64,000 nt of DNA. Origin: Candidatus Dadabacteria bacterium. GTDB lineage: Bacteria > Desulfobacterota_D > UBA1144 > Nemesobacterales > Nemesobacteraceae. Positions 7,310-16,523 of the stretch are shown here, in pieces; positions within the stretch are counted from its first letter, which is position 1; every line of letters starts with the position of its first letter. The translations under genes and the position numbers were made by a program. The notes beneath the pieces were generated by a model that did not search any database, was not told the DNA's origin, and saw only the letters and a list, made by a program, of their open reading frames with translations. The DNA lies in NCBI GenBank assembly GCA_022827275.1, contig JAJDTG010000016.1:31819-95818 (forward strand), in the 5' to 3' direction.

Positions 7310-9157
7310 CTAAAGCCAGTCGTCTTCAAATTCATTGTCCGGGCGCTGGTGAAATGCCCCGGTGTCCAGATTGTTTTTAAAACCCCTGAATTTAAGCAGT
7401 CCGGAGATCGCGGGTTTTATCTTGCTTCTTTCGACCACGAGGTGAACCCCCCCGTGTTCCTCGTAGAACTCAGAGGACATTATTTTCGGGTCGACGCCGC
7501 GCCCGCCGCTCGTAAGCTTCACAACCCGGTCTCCGGCAAAAGCGATGGTAGCTTTTTTCTCCGCTATTATGAAATCTCCCTGGACCGAGTAGCTCGCAAG
7601 GGCTCCTCCGGTTGTCGGGTGACCGAGTATGGAGATATTCGGAAGCCCGTGTTCTTTAAGCTTCATAATCGCTGATATGGTTTTAGCCATCTGATAGAGC
7701 GCCACGGTACCTTCCTGCATCCGGGCTCCTCCGCTTACCGTTATCGTTATCAGGGGAAGCCTGTTCTCTATGGCGTAGCTGACGACTCTGTTCATCTTCT
7801 CGCCGAAAACGGAACTCATCGACCCGCCCATAAAACGAAAGTCACAGACCGCTATCGCCACAGGGATGCCGAACATGGTCCCGTAGCCCGTTACAAGGGA
7901 ATCCTTGGAGTCGGTTTTTCCGGCGAGTTTCTGTATTGAAGACGAATAGTTAAAGAATTTGTAGATCGAATCCACGTCCTCAAGGGAAAGGCCCGGTTCT
8001 ATCTCGTGAAAGGATGCCTCGTCCAGAAGAAAGTCCAGATAGTCATCGGAACTAAGTGCTTCGGGACGGCTGCAGTAAGGACACGAGGAATTGTTCGCGT
8101 GCAGTTCCTTTTTCGTAAGCTGTTTCTTGCAGCCGGGGCGTATGATTTTTCCTTGGCCGTCCTTTTCGTCGTTGCAGAAGTGGGGTTCCGATCCGTAGAT
8201 GGCTATCTGCATTTCCGAAATGTCGGGGTTTTCCTTTCTTCCGCTGAAGTAGTTGGGAAGCCAGGCCTTTATTTTCTTTGCGATTCCCCCGTAGATCCTC
8301 TGCTGTTTTTTTATCCGCCCGCACTTCTCGATTTTCCTGCGCAGTTCGTCGCGCAGGTGCCTCACGTCGAAACGGTCAACTTCCTTGGAGGCGGCGGTTA
8401 GGGAAGCCTGCAGGTTCTTCAGGGTCGAGGGGATGTAATTGTTTCTTGCAAGAGAAGCTTCTTTTACTACCTCGTCTATTATTCCGTATTTCTTCATGTG
8501 GGTCGCCGTGGGCTGCAGCACTTCAAGAGCTTCCGCCACTTTGTCCGCGCTTCTGAAAAGAATGGCGGAGCATCCTTCGGCCGTTATTACGGAATATTCG
8601 GCTCGCGAGAGCATCAGTCTCCTGTGTCCCAGCTGTATCGCTATCGCGCCGCCGCTCCCTCCGAGCCCGAGCACTGTGGTTATTGTTTTCGTTCTTATGG
8701 AAATCATCTTTGACTGGCAGTAGGAAATCAGCCAGGACTGAAGTTTTTCGGCCGAGTATTCATAGGGGTCTCCGCCAATAGTGTCAATGAATGTATAGAG
8801 CTTGAGACGGTGCTGCTCGGCGTATTTCATCATGCACAAAGACAGCCCGTAGCCGTCGGCCTTGACCATTCCATAGTTAAGCGTAGTCCTTTCTTTTTCG
8901 CTTGAGGGGGTCTGCTGGGCTATTATGGCCACTTCCTCACCGGTGCCCTCGAATACGGCCGTACCCACTATAACGGCGGGATCGTTAGCGAATTCGATCT
9001 TCTTGCCCGAAGGGGCGTGGATAAAGTTCCTGAACCCATAGAGCTTATTCCAGGGAGTGAAGTTGGTGAAGATGGTTCCGATCAGGTGCTTTGACTTGAT
9101 CCTGTCGTAGCTCTTTGCCTCTTCGTGGGCCTGAAGTATTTTTGCCGTTGATGCCAT
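7310..9157 (-). CDS. Fused acetyl-CoA carboxylase carboxyltransferase, alpha (AccA) + beta (AccD)
   Basis: This single 615-residue protein contains both halves of the bacterial carboxyltransferase that moves CO2 from carboxybiotin to acetyl-CoA to make malonyl-CoA. Residues about 85-235 are AccA-like: NYGMVKADGYGLSL, LGLGGSGGAIAI, YSVITAEGCSAILF and MKKYGIIDEVV. Residues about 325-605 are AccD-like: a zinc-finger region, TGYGTMFGIPVAIAVCDFRF followed by MGGSMSSVFGEK, SGGARMQEG, HPTTGGALASY and FAGDRVV. The order is alpha-beta. Zinc ligands appear to be Cys328, Cys343, Cys359 and Cys362, so the first Cys pair is spread 14 residues apart instead of the usual CxxC. Upstream (9190-9225) is A+T-rich and may hold the promoter. 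The biotin carboxylase and carrier genes are not in the window. Confidence 0.88.
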   Translation of the reverse strand: MASTAKILQAHEEAKSYDRIKSKHLIGTIFTNFTPWNKLYGFRNFIHAPSGKKIEFANDPAVIVGTAVFEGTGEEVAIIAQQTPSSEKERTTLNYGMVKADGYGLSLCMMKYAEQHRLKLYTFIDTIGGDPYEYSAEKLQSWLISYCQSKMISIRTKTITTVLGLGGSGGAIAIQLGHRRLMLSRAEYSVITAEGCSAILFRSADKVAEALEVLQPTATHMKKYGIIDEVVKEASLARNNYIPSTLKNLQASLTAASKEVDRFDVRHLRDELRRKIEKCGRIKKQQRIYGGIAKKIKAWLPNYFSGRKENPDISEMQIAIYGSEPHFCNDEKDGQGKIIRPGCKKQLTKKELHANNSSCPYCSRPEALSSDDYLDFLLDEASFHEIEPGLSLEDVDSIYKFFNYSSSIQKLAGKTDSKDSLVTGYGTMFGIPVAIAVCDFRFMGGSMSSVFGEKMNRVVSYAIENRLPLITITVSGGARMQEGTVALYQMAKTISAIMKLKEHGLPNISILGHPTTGGALASYSVQGDFIIAEKKATIAFAGDRVVKLTSGGRGVDPKIMSSEFYEEHGGVHLVVERSKIKPAISGLLKFRGFKNNLDTGAFHQRPDNEFEDDWL

Positions 9158-9390
9158 AATGTACTCTGTGCTGATCGCTTAGCAGATTCGCTACATATAT
9201 AATTATATAATCAAATCTGTCTATGAGAAAAAGAATCCGTTTTTCCGAGAGCCTGGTTTCTGCGGTTTTTTGCGAATGCAGAAACCGTGATTCGTTGCCC
9301 CACACTCAATGAATCCTCAATGCCAAAATTGGCCGTGGAACTCGGCAGAGATTTTGTGGGGAAAAATCTGGATATTGCGGATTTCTTTTT

Positions 9391-9714
9391 CTATGCGGTG
9401 AAAGACTGTCCGCAGCCGCAGGAACCGGTCGCGTTAGGGTTTTCGATCGCAAAGCCCTTTCCGTCAAGACCGTCCTTGAAATCAAGAACCGATCCGTCGA
9501 GATAGGTGTAACTGATCTCGTCGATAGCGACCTTTATGCCGTCGGACTCGATCAAATTGTCTCCTTCATCGGTTTCGTCGTCAAATCCCATCTCGTAGGA
9601 AAACCCGGAACAGCCCCCGGGCACTATCCTTACCCTGAGAAACGCGTTTTCGATGTCGTCTTCGGCAAGCAGCCTTTTTATTTCATCTACGGCTTTGGGA
9701 GTTACGGAAAACAT
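9391..9714 (-). CDS. erpA: A-type iron-sulfur carrier/insertion protein (IscA/ErpA family)
   Basis: This 107-residue HesB/IscA-family protein binds or delivers Fe-S clusters to apoproteins. The three conserved cysteines are visible: VPGGCSGFSYEMG (Cys about 35) and the C-terminal SCGCGQSF pair. The start at 9714 is supported by a strong AGGAGG about 7 nt upstream on the minus strand; the longer in-frame extension upstream lacks family similarity. It stands alone between the accA-accD gene and a divergent peptidase. Likely clients in this window include NuoI, NuoE, LipA, NadA and a radical SAM protein. The family is certain; the choice between ErpA and IscA is not. Confidence 0.88.
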   Translation of the reverse strand: MFSVTPKAVDEIKRLLAEDDIENAFLRVRIVPGGCSGFSYEMGFDDETDEGDNLIESDGIKVAIDEISYTYLDGSVLDFKDGLDGKGFAIENPNATGSCGCGQSFTA

Positions 9715-9858
9715 ATTTCCTCTGCCTCCTCGCAGTATAAATTTCTTTACCACTCCACCCAACAAAATACATCTGCCGGGGACAATTGTCAAAGCGGGGG
9801 CGGAAAAACTGCCCCGCCGGTTTGCCCGCCCGCCCGGATTTACTGTATAGTTTTCGGC

Positions 9859-10989
9859 GTGAGCAGAACCGCCTACCTTATAATCGATTCGAGCGAGCGC
9901 AACTCGGATCTTTACCACAGAACCGGTTTTTTCGTTCCGGATCCCGTTATTTTTTTCGAGCACGACGGGGAAGGGACACTGGTTCTCAGCGACCTTGAAC
10001 TTGAGCGGGGAAAAAAAGAGGCAAGAGTAGAGCGGGTTGTCTCACTCGGGGAGTGGGTTGCCAAGATTCGCGACGGCAAGAGAAAAAGGCCCGGTATTGC
10101 CGAGGTGGCTGCGGCAATCCTCAGGCAGAGAGGGATAAGGAGCCTGATTGTCCAGAGGCATTTTCCGGTTTCCTATGCCGACGCGCTTCGGGGAGCCGGT
10201 TTTTTCGTCAAGATTGCGAAAACGGATTTTCTTTTTCCCGGGCGTCTCAGGAAATCCCCGGCAGAAGTTTCACTCATAAGGAAGGCGCTTCACTCTACGG
10301 CATGGGCCATGAGGATTGCTATTTCAATTATATCGGATTCAGTGGTGAAGGGTTCCGTGCTTTACCGTGACGGCAAGCCCCTTACCTCCGAGACAGTGCG
10401 CTCCGCCGTAAGCTCCTATCTTGCCGCACGGGGGTATCTGGCTTCGAACACTATAGTGGCCGGAGGGGTTCAGGGTTCCATGCCCCACGAGAAGGGATCA
10501 GGTCCTCTTAAGGCCGGATGGCCGGTGGTGATCGACATTTTCCCGAGGTCTCAGGAAAACGGCTATTTCGGAGATATGACGAGAACGGTTGTTAAGGGTG
10601 AGCCCTCGGCTGAACTTTTGAGGATGTACGATACGGTTTTACGCGGCCAGAAAATCGCGTTTTCCATGATAAAGGATGGCGTGAGATCAAAAGATGTGCA
10701 CGGCGCGGTAATAGATTTCTTCACGGAACGGGGCTTTCCGACCACGGCTTCGGGGTCTGGAAGTCCTCAGGGCTTCATACATTCCACTGGACACGGACTC
10801 GGGCTTGACATTCATGAGCCGCCGAGGATCGGTCCCGGAAGCGAGATTCTGAGAGAAGGAAATGTTGTTACGGTCGAGCCCGGTCTTTACTACGAACATC
10901 TCGGGGGAATCAGGATAGAGGATGTGGTTCTGGTCACGCGGGACGGAAACAAAAATCTGACCTGGTGTTCGAAAAGATTTCGGGTTTAA
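9859..10989 (+). CDS. M24 family metallopeptidase (Xaa-Pro aminopeptidase-like)
   Basis: A cytoplasmic 376-residue protein with a creatinase-type N-terminal domain (about residues 1-135) and a pita-bread M24 domain. Expected dinuclear-metal ligands are visible: VVIDIFP and YFGDMTRTVV (Asp residues), IHSTGHGLGLDIHEPPRIG (His), VVTVEPGLYY (Glu) and GGIRIEDVVLV (Glu). Enzymes of this group trim N-terminal residues before proline or act as general aminopeptidases. The GTG start at 9859 is the first in the frame. It is 15 bp upstream of mazG, same strand. Specificity cannot be told from sequence. Confidence 0.85.
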   Translation: MSRTAYLIIDSSERNSDLYHRTGFFVPDPVIFFEHDGEGTLVLSDLELERGKKEARVERVVSLGEWVAKIRDGKRKRPGIAEVAAAILRQRGIRSLIVQRHFPVSYADALRGAGFFVKIAKTDFLFPGRLRKSPAEVSLIRKALHSTAWAMRIAISIISDSVVKGSVLYRDGKPLTSETVRSAVSSYLAARGYLASNTIVAGGVQGSMPHEKGSGPLKAGWPVVIDIFPRSQENGYFGDMTRTVVKGEPSAELLRMYDTVLRGQKIAFSMIKDGVRSKDVHGAVIDFFTERGFPTTASGSGSPQGFIHSTGHGLGLDIHEPPRIGPGSEILREGNVVTVEPGLYYEHLGGIRIEDVVLVTRDGNKNLTWCSKRFRV

Positions 10990-11004
10990 GTTGCCCCAGG
11001 GACT

Positions 11005-11775
11005 ATGGAAGAAAAAAAGACTTTTGAGGATATAGTTTCGCTTGCGAGACGTCTCCGCGCTCCGGGGGGCTGTCCATGGGACAGGGAGCAGACCCTCGGG
11101 TCCCTTCGCGCTTATGTCCTTGAAGAGGCTTACGAAGTGATACAGGCAATAGAGCTTGGGGACACGGAAGGGCTCATAGAGGAACTTGGAGATTTTCTCT
11201 TCCAGGTTGTTTTTATTTCCCAGATAGCGAACGAGGAGGGGAAATTCGACGTGGGCGACGTCACCCAGAGACTCCATGACAAACTCATAAGAAGACACCC
11301 TCATGTGTTCGGGGAGAAAAAGGCCAAGGACGCTGAAGAGGCCTTGAGGACCTGGAACGCCGAGAAACTCAAGGAGAAAAAGGGGAAGCCCGATCTGGAG
11401 GAAATACCGAGAGCCATGCCCTCTTTGATGAGAGCGCAGAGGGTAGGCGAGAAAGCGGCCCGCGTAGGGTTTGACTGGAGGGACATTTCATCAGTTCTTG
11501 CTAAGGTAAAGGAAGAAGTGGCCGAGCTTGAGCGGGAAATCGAGGCCGGCGAGAAAGACAGGTCTCGCGAGGAGTGGGGAGATCTAGTTTTTTCCGTCGT
11601 GAATCTGGCAAGACATCTTGATATCGACGCCGAAACCACATCTCACGGGGCCGTCGAGAAGTTCATAGAGAGATTCTCCCGGTTCGAAGAGAAAGCGCAG
11701 GACGGGGAAAAAGAGATAAACGCTCTTTCCATGGAGCAGATGGACGAGATCTGGGAAGAGGTAAAAAAGACATAG
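11005..11775 (+). CDS. mazG: Nucleoside triphosphate pyrophosphohydrolase MazG
   Basis: MazG hydrolyses all (d)NTPs to NMP and PPi and acts as house-cleaning and stringent-response modulator. This is the full-length tandem form of 256 residues. N-terminal domain: LRAPGGCPWDREQT, LEEAYEVIQAIE and EELGDFLFQVVF, the EExxE...ExxD metal-binding helices. The second MazG domain has EVAELEREIE and EEWGDLVFSVVNLARH. It follows the M24 peptidase by 15 bp and is probably cotranscribed with it. Confidence 0.94.
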   Translation: MEEKKTFEDIVSLARRLRAPGGCPWDREQTLGSLRAYVLEEAYEVIQAIELGDTEGLIEELGDFLFQVVFISQIANEEGKFDVGDVTQRLHDKLIRRHPHVFGEKKAKDAEEALRTWNAEKLKEKKGKPDLEEIPRAMPSLMRAQRVGEKAARVGFDWRDISSVLAKVKEEVAELEREIEAGEKDRSREEWGDLVFSVVNLARHLDIDAETTSHGAVEKFIERFSRFEEKAQDGEKEINALSMEQMDEIWEEVKKT

Positions 11776-11843
11776 TTTTTCTTGAGTTGTTTCGGGTATT
11801 GTCCGGTAGCTTTAAAGAGAATTTGCGGTAAAGGAGAAGGTAA

Positions 11844-12746
11844 TTGAGATACGCGGCAGGCAATACGTGTTTTTGGTTTGTATTGGTACTTTTCGTGGTT
11901 GGTTCGTCATTGGCTTTGGCCGAGGACAAGTTTTATATTGGGCTTGAAGCGGGTTTTTCAAAGTCTGGCGATCTGAACGTTTCCCAGTCCCTGATTGATC
12001 ACCCGACCCGATGCGATTCGTTTCTTTATCCTTCTGGAGCGACTCCACCGACGGACACGGAGTGTACCACCGAAAAAACAACTACCATTGCGAACGTGTT
12101 TGCCCCCGGTGCCGGTTTCGTGGGAGGCGCGACCCTTGGTTACGCATTCGGCAACGGGCTGCGTTTTGAGGCGGAGTATCTAAACCGCCGCCAGAGCTCG
12201 CAGAGAAGGCTCGCGCGCCTTGGTTCCGGCGGCGAAACGTTTGATCAAAAGGAGAGCGAATGGGACGAGAACGACCCTCCTTCAGAACGCGTGTATGACT
12301 TAAGGGCTCATCATTTCTTCCTGAATGTCTACTACGACCTGCGCAACGATTCGCCTTTTACGCCCTATATCGGAGCGGGCGCGGGCCTGGGTTCGACGGA
12401 AATGCGTTACTCGGCCAGATTCCTGCGCGGGGACGCCCTAGGTGCGGAACCGTGGCAAGTGGCCGCGGCGGGCACGCTCAGCTACATAGACACGGAGCTT
12501 GGAAAAACCAGGTTCGGTTTTCAGGTTGCGGGAGGAGTCGACTATGAGCTTGGCGACAATCTTTCGGCCGGCGCCAAGGTCCGCTGGACGCGCCTTGGCG
12601 GTTTTGACCGGGACGACGTGTCCTGGACACTGGTAAGAGGCCACGAATCCATACGCGCCGACGGCGTTACCCCGCTTACGGCCGATTTCGAAGTGGATGA
12701 CATAGACAACTGGACCTTCACGGTTGGGTTAAAGTATTATCTCTGA
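11844..12746 (+). CDS. Outer-membrane beta-barrel protein (porin-like/OmpA-type barrel)
   Basis: This 300-residue exported protein has a signal peptide (FWFVLVLFVVGSSLALA, cleavage before EDKF). The mature part has alternating hydrophobic strands typical of small 8-stranded outer-membrane barrels, for example LEAGFSKSG, GFVGGATLGYAFGNGLRFEA, PYIGAGAGLGS and WTFTVGLKYYL at the C-terminus. The start is TTG at 11844, supported by AAGGAGAAGG a few bases upstream. Function is unknown; such barrels are often called surface antigen or porin-family proteins. The 3' end overlaps the convergent phosphoglycerate mutase gene by 10 bp. Confidence 0.75.
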   Translation: MRYAAGNTCFWFVLVLFVVGSSLALAEDKFYIGLEAGFSKSGDLNVSQSLIDHPTRCDSFLYPSGATPPTDTECTTEKTTTIANVFAPGAGFVGGATLGYAFGNGLRFEAEYLNRRQSSQRRLARLGSGGETFDQKESEWDENDPPSERVYDLRAHHFFLNVYYDLRNDSPFTPYIGAGAGLGSTEMRYSARFLRGDALGAEPWQVAAAGTLSYIDTELGKTRFGFQVAGGVDYELGDNLSAGAKVRWTRLGGFDRDDVSWTLVRGHESIRADGVTPLTADFEVDDIDNWTFTVGLKYYL

Positions 12747-13963
12747 CCCGCCTGCTCCTGTCCGGCGACAAGCGTTCCCATGAGCTTCCAGCCTTCCTCG
12801 ACGAAGATTCCGCTTGAGGCGGCGCTGTCCTCGGTGTAGACAAGCGAGCCGTTTTTTACCGAGCGGTTCGCGGAATCAAGTATGGCGAAGGGGACGGGCT
12901 CGTTCGAGTGGGTTCTGAGGTCTATGGGGGTGGGGTGGTCCGAGAGCACAAGCACCCTGTATTCGCCGAACTGCTCCATACCCGCAAGCGCTGGCCCCAC
13001 TACCTTCTGGTCGAAATCCTCGATCGCCTGTATCTTGAGGCGGGCGTCTCCCACATGCCCCGTCTCGTCAGGCGCCTCTATGTGGATCATGGCGAGGTCC
13101 ACGCGGTGCAGCGACTCAATCGCGCCGCTCACCTTTCCCGCGTAGTTCGTGTCAAGATACCCGGTCGCTCCCGGAACCTCGATCACTTCCATCGCCGCGA
13201 ATACGCCTATTCCCTTTACGAGGTCGACCGCCGATATCACGGACCCGGTGATTCCGTAAAGCTCCTGAAGTGACGGCATGTCGGGTCTTGTTCCCTCGCC
13301 CCAGAGCCATATGGAGTCGGCGGTGTTTTCCCCCTCGGCCCTTCTTTTTGCGTTCACGGGGTGATCCTTCAGTATCCCGCGGGATTTCTCCATGAGGCCG
13401 AGGAGTTTCTCCGCCCCGTCTCCCGAAGGAAGCCAGGGGGCGATTTCCTTTCCGGAAATGTCATGAGGCGGGGTTGTGCTGATACCGCTGTTTCCTCCGC
13501 GCCAGAGAAGAAGATGCCTGTAGCTTACCCCCTGGCTCAGCGAAAATTCCGCCCCGTCGAACTCTTTTTTCAGGTCCTCGATTATCCCAGTCGCGTCTTC
13601 GTCCGTTATGTGCCCGGCGCTGTAGTCCTCCATGACCATCCGGCCGTCTCTCTCCGCGAGGGTTACAAGGTTGCAGCGGACCGTGACGTCCCTGTCCCCG
13701 AGCGAAACCCCGATGCTCGCGGCTTCAAGGGGGGATCTTCCCGTGTAGTATTTCGTGGGGTCATAGCCCAGCACCGCCAGGTTTCCCACGTCGCTTCCCG
13801 GGGGAAGAGGATCTGGAATGGTCTTTGCGATCCCGAAAATCTCGGCCCGCTTCGCTATCGCGTCAAGGTTAGGGGTGTCGGCGACCTCGAGCGGAGTCCT
13901 GCCCTCAAGCTCAGGGAGCTTGTGGTCGGGCATGCCGTCGCCTTGGAGGATGAGGTATTTCAC
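12737..13963 (-). CDS. apgM: Cofactor-independent phosphoglycerate mutase, archaeal type (ApgM family)
   Basis: It interconverts 3- and 2-phosphoglycerate in glycolysis/gluconeogenesis without 2,3-BPG. This is the ~408-residue alkaline-phosphatase-superfamily form first described in archaea. N-terminal motif LQGDGMPDHKL with the metal Asp, ADTPNLDAIAKRA, GSDVGNLAVLGYDP (nucleophile Ser region), IHIEAPDETGHVGD and LVLSDHPTP (His/Asp metal ligands) are all present. The start is GTG at 13963, with no clear Shine-Dalgarno. Convergent with the barrel protein. It lies 40 bp downstream of the DUF2237 gene on the same strand. Confidence 0.9.
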   Translation of the reverse strand: MKYLILQGDGMPDHKLPELEGRTPLEVADTPNLDAIAKRAEIFGIAKTIPDPLPPGSDVGNLAVLGYDPTKYYTGRSPLEAASIGVSLGDRDVTVRCNLVTLAERDGRMVMEDYSAGHITDEDATGIIEDLKKEFDGAEFSLSQGVSYRHLLLWRGGNSGISTTPPHDISGKEIAPWLPSGDGAEKLLGLMEKSRGILKDHPVNAKRRAEGENTADSIWLWGEGTRPDMPSLQELYGITGSVISAVDLVKGIGVFAAMEVIEVPGATGYLDTNYAGKVSGAIESLHRVDLAMIHIEAPDETGHVGDARLKIQAIEDFDQKVVGPALAGMEQFGEYRVLVLSDHPTPIDLRTHSNEPVPFAILDSANRSVKNGSLVYTEDSAASSGIFVEEGWKLMGTLVAGQEQAGQR

Positions 13964-14003
13964 AGGAAAAAGAGGGTATACGCAAATTCAGGGGAATCAA
14001 GAC

Positions 14004-14387
14004 TCAGGATATGTCGGCGGCGTATTTTTTAAGATCGGAGAGGTCTATGATTTTGAGCACCGATTCGTGGGTTGACTGCAGAAAAACCGGCGGAGCCACG
14101 CCGCCGTCAAGCGCCTCTTTCCAGCGAAGCGCGCAAAGACACCATCTGTCTCCGGGCCGGAGTCCCTCGAAACCGAACTCGGGGCGGGGGGTTATGAGGT
14201 CGTTCCCCCTGGATTTCGAAAATTCGAGAAATTCCTCCGTCATTTCCGCGCAGACCAGGTGAAGCCCCACGTCCTCGACCGCCGCCCTGCAGCATCCGTC
14301 CCTGAAAAATCCGGTCATCGGGTCCGTGCTGCATTCCTTTAGCTCTTCGCCGAATATGTTCTTTTCTTCAGTTTTCATTCCGTACAT
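14004..14387 (-). CDS. DUF2237 family protein
   Basis: This 127-residue protein belongs to the conserved family of unknown function DUF2237. Hallmarks are CSTDPMTGFFRDGCC, DVGLHLVCAEMTEEFL, SRGNDL and LRPGDRWCLCALRWKEAL. The six conserved Cys residues are compatible with metal binding or redox use, but no activity is established. ATG codons at 14387 and 14378 are both possible. It is divergent from aroA, with a very A+T-rich 76-bp shared upstream region (14411-14450) that probably contains both promoters. No signal peptide. Confidence 0.85.
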   Translation of the reverse strand: MYGMKTEEKNIFGEELKECSTDPMTGFFRDGCCRAAVEDVGLHLVCAEMTEEFLEFSKSRGNDLITPRPEFGFEGLRPGDRWCLCALRWKEALDGGVAPPVFLQSTHESVLKIIDLSDLKKYAADIS

Positions 14388-14463
14388 TCGGTAAAAGGCT
14401 GCGCCTTACGGTAAATATTATATATTGTTTTACCGAGTTAGGTATATAATTCTCAGTCAGAAG

Positions 14464-15753
14464 ATGTCGGATTTCATACTCAAGGAAAAAACCCGCACAT
14501 TTGCCGGAGAGATAACCCCTCCCGGGGATAAGTCCATTTCCCACAGGACAATCATTCTGGGCTCGCTCGCAAGGGGAAAAACCAGGGCGAGCGGGTTTCT
14601 GGCTTCCCAGGACACCTTTGCTACGGTGAACGCTTTTAGAAGCATGGGGATTGAGGTGGAAGTAGATGCGGGAGAAGTGGAGATTGAGGGAAAGGGGCTT
14701 TTCGGCCTCAAAGAGCCCCGCAAGGCTATAGACGCTGAGAACTCGGGGACCACCGCCAGGCTGCTCACGGGAGTTCTGAGCGCCCAGAGCTTCCGCTCAA
14801 CCATCACCGGGGATGATTCACTGCGCCGCCGTCCCATGTCGAGGGTAACCGTACCGCTTCGCAGCATGGGGGCCAGGATCTCGGGAGAAGGAGAGGTCCT
14901 TCCGCTTCATATAACAGGCTCGGAACTTCGGGGAATAGACTACGTCTCTCCCGTGGCGAGCGCGCAGGTAAAGTCCGCGATTCTGCTCGCAGGACTCTAC
15001 GCCGCGGGAGGAACCAGCGTTACGGAACCCGAAAGAACCCGGGATCATACCGAAAGGATGCTGCGCTACTTCGGGGTTCCGGTTGAGGTAAGCGGAACAC
15101 GTGTCTCGGTGAGCCCGGGAGCGGAGTTTCCGGGGGCCGACCTTGAAATCCCCTCGGACATCTCATCGGCGGCTTTTTTTATCGTCGCCGCGCTCATAAA
15201 CCCGGGATCGGAGATCATGGTAAAAAACATCGGACTTAACCCGCTTAGGACCGGGGTGCTCGATATCCTGCGGGAAATGGGGGCCGATATCTCGGTTGAG
15301 AACCGCCGCGAGTGCTGCGGGGAACCGGTAGGGGACCTGATTGCCCGCCACGGTGCGCTTCGCGCCGTACGCATAGATGGGGAGTCTGTGTCGCGGGCCA
15401 TAGACGAGCTTCCCGTTATTTCCGTGGCCGCGTGTTTTGCCGAGGGCGAAACGGTGATAAGCGGCGCTGGGGAGCTTCGGGTAAAGGAAACCGACAGGAT
15501 AAGCGCCATGACGGGGGAGCTTTCGAAGCTTGGCGCGGACATATGGGAAACGCCGGACGGCATGATTATAAACGGCACGGACAAGCTTCGCGGCGCCCGG
15601 TGCGAGAGCCGCGGAGACCACCGGGTCGCCATGTCTCTTGCCGTCGCTGCCACACGGGCCCGGGGAGAGACGGTGATCGGGGACGCCGGATGCGTTTCCA
15701 TTTCGTTTCCTGAATTCTTCCCGCTTTTCGAGACTCTTTTAGACTCCAAATGA
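14464..15753 (+). CDS. aroA: 3-phosphoshikimate 1-carboxyvinyltransferase (EPSP synthase)
   Basis: It transfers enolpyruvate from PEP to shikimate-3-phosphate, the sixth step of aromatic amino-acid biosynthesis. The 429-residue product shows TPPGDKSISHRTIILG (Lys and Ser of the phosphate site), NSGTTARLLTGVLS, LRRRPMSRV, RTRDHTERML, DISSAAFFIVAA, LPVISVAACFAEG, RVKETDRISAM and RGDHRVAMSLAVA, so all catalytic regions are intact. The ATG at 14464 was preferred over an upstream TTG (14425) because MSDFILKEK matches family starts. A TATAAT (14445-14450) lies just upstream. It overlaps cmk by 4 nt, followed by rpsA, a common bacterial arrangement. Confidence 0.95.
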   Translation: MSDFILKEKTRTFAGEITPPGDKSISHRTIILGSLARGKTRASGFLASQDTFATVNAFRSMGIEVEVDAGEVEIEGKGLFGLKEPRKAIDAENSGTTARLLTGVLSAQSFRSTITGDDSLRRRPMSRVTVPLRSMGARISGEGEVLPLHITGSELRGIDYVSPVASAQVKSAILLAGLYAAGGTSVTEPERTRDHTERMLRYFGVPVEVSGTRVSVSPGAEFPGADLEIPSDISSAAFFIVAALINPGSEIMVKNIGLNPLRTGVLDILREMGADISVENRRECCGEPVGDLIARHGALRAVRIDGESVSRAIDELPVISVAACFAEGETVISGAGELRVKETDRISAMTGELSKLGADIWETPDGMIINGTDKLRGARCESRGDHRVAMSLAVAATRARGETVIGDAGCVSISFPEFFPLFETLLDSK

Positions 15754-16424
15754 AACAAGACGGCGACAATATCGTTACCATTGACGGACCTTCGGGAGTG
15801 GGGAAAAGCACCGTTGCCAGACGAATTGCCGAAATGCTCGGTTTCTCGTGTCTTGACACGGGCGCCATGTACAGGGCCGTGGCGCTTAAGACAAGCGAGC
15901 AAGAGATTGACCCGCGCGATTCCGCTTCGCTCTCGCGGCTGCTTTCCGGGACTGCGGTGGAATTCTCTGCGGAGGGTCATGTTCTTCTTGACGGGCGTGA
16001 TGTCTCGAAACTTATAAGGACGGAGAAGATATCTTCTCTTTCCTCCGAACTCGCGGAGCTTGCCGAAATAAGGGAATTTCTCGTCGGGATTCAGAGAAAG
16101 ATCGGGGAGGGGGGAAACATAGTTGCCGAGGGGAGGGATATGGGGACCTATGTTTTTCCCGGGGCAAAATATAAATTCTATCTTGACGCTACGGTTGCCG
16201 AGAGAACGAAAAGGAGATTCCTTCAAAACAATCGGGAGGATATTCCCACCTCGGATGTTGAAGACGAGCTTCGCAGGAGGGACCGTCGTGACACGCTTCG
16301 TGCGCAGAATCCTCTTCGTCCTGCCCCGGATGCCGTGGTGATAGATACGACTCTAATGAGTGCAGAAGATGTGATTGCGGCGATATTTCTTCGCACAAAA
16401 GATATCTCCCTCCGCGGCGATTGA
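15750..16424 (+). CDS. cmk: Cytidylate kinase
   Basis: It phosphorylates CMP/dCMP with ATP. The 224-residue P-loop kinase shows IDGPSGVGKSTVAR (Walker A, about residues 10-23), LDTGAMYRAVAL (CMP-binding), EGRDMGTYVFP, LDATVAERTKRR and RDRRDTLR (lid arginines). The insertion characteristic of the long bacterial Cmk is present. ATGA overlap with aroA. It ends 99 bp before rpsA, the usual downstream partner. Confidence 0.95.
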   Translation: MKQDGDNIVTIDGPSGVGKSTVARRIAEMLGFSCLDTGAMYRAVALKTSEQEIDPRDSASLSRLLSGTAVEFSAEGHVLLDGRDVSKLIRTEKISSLSSELAELAEIREFLVGIQRKIGEGGNIVAEGRDMGTYVFPGAKYKFYLDATVAERTKRRFLQNNREDIPTSDVEDELRRRDRRDTLRAQNPLRPAPDAVVIDTTLMSAEDVIAAIFLRTKDISLRGD

Positions 16425-16523
16425 AAAAGATTTTTCTTCCCGAGACCTCTTTTCATTTTAAGCAGTTTTCATGTAACCTTGCCCTTATTAGTAAAAGACT
16501 GATGGCGAAGGCGGCTAAACAAA

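Noticed and set aside
15066..16226. 386-codon minus-strand frame across aroA and cmk
   Set aside because: Ser/Arg/Pro-rich antisense artefact; both sense genes are intact and overlap each other in a normal operon.
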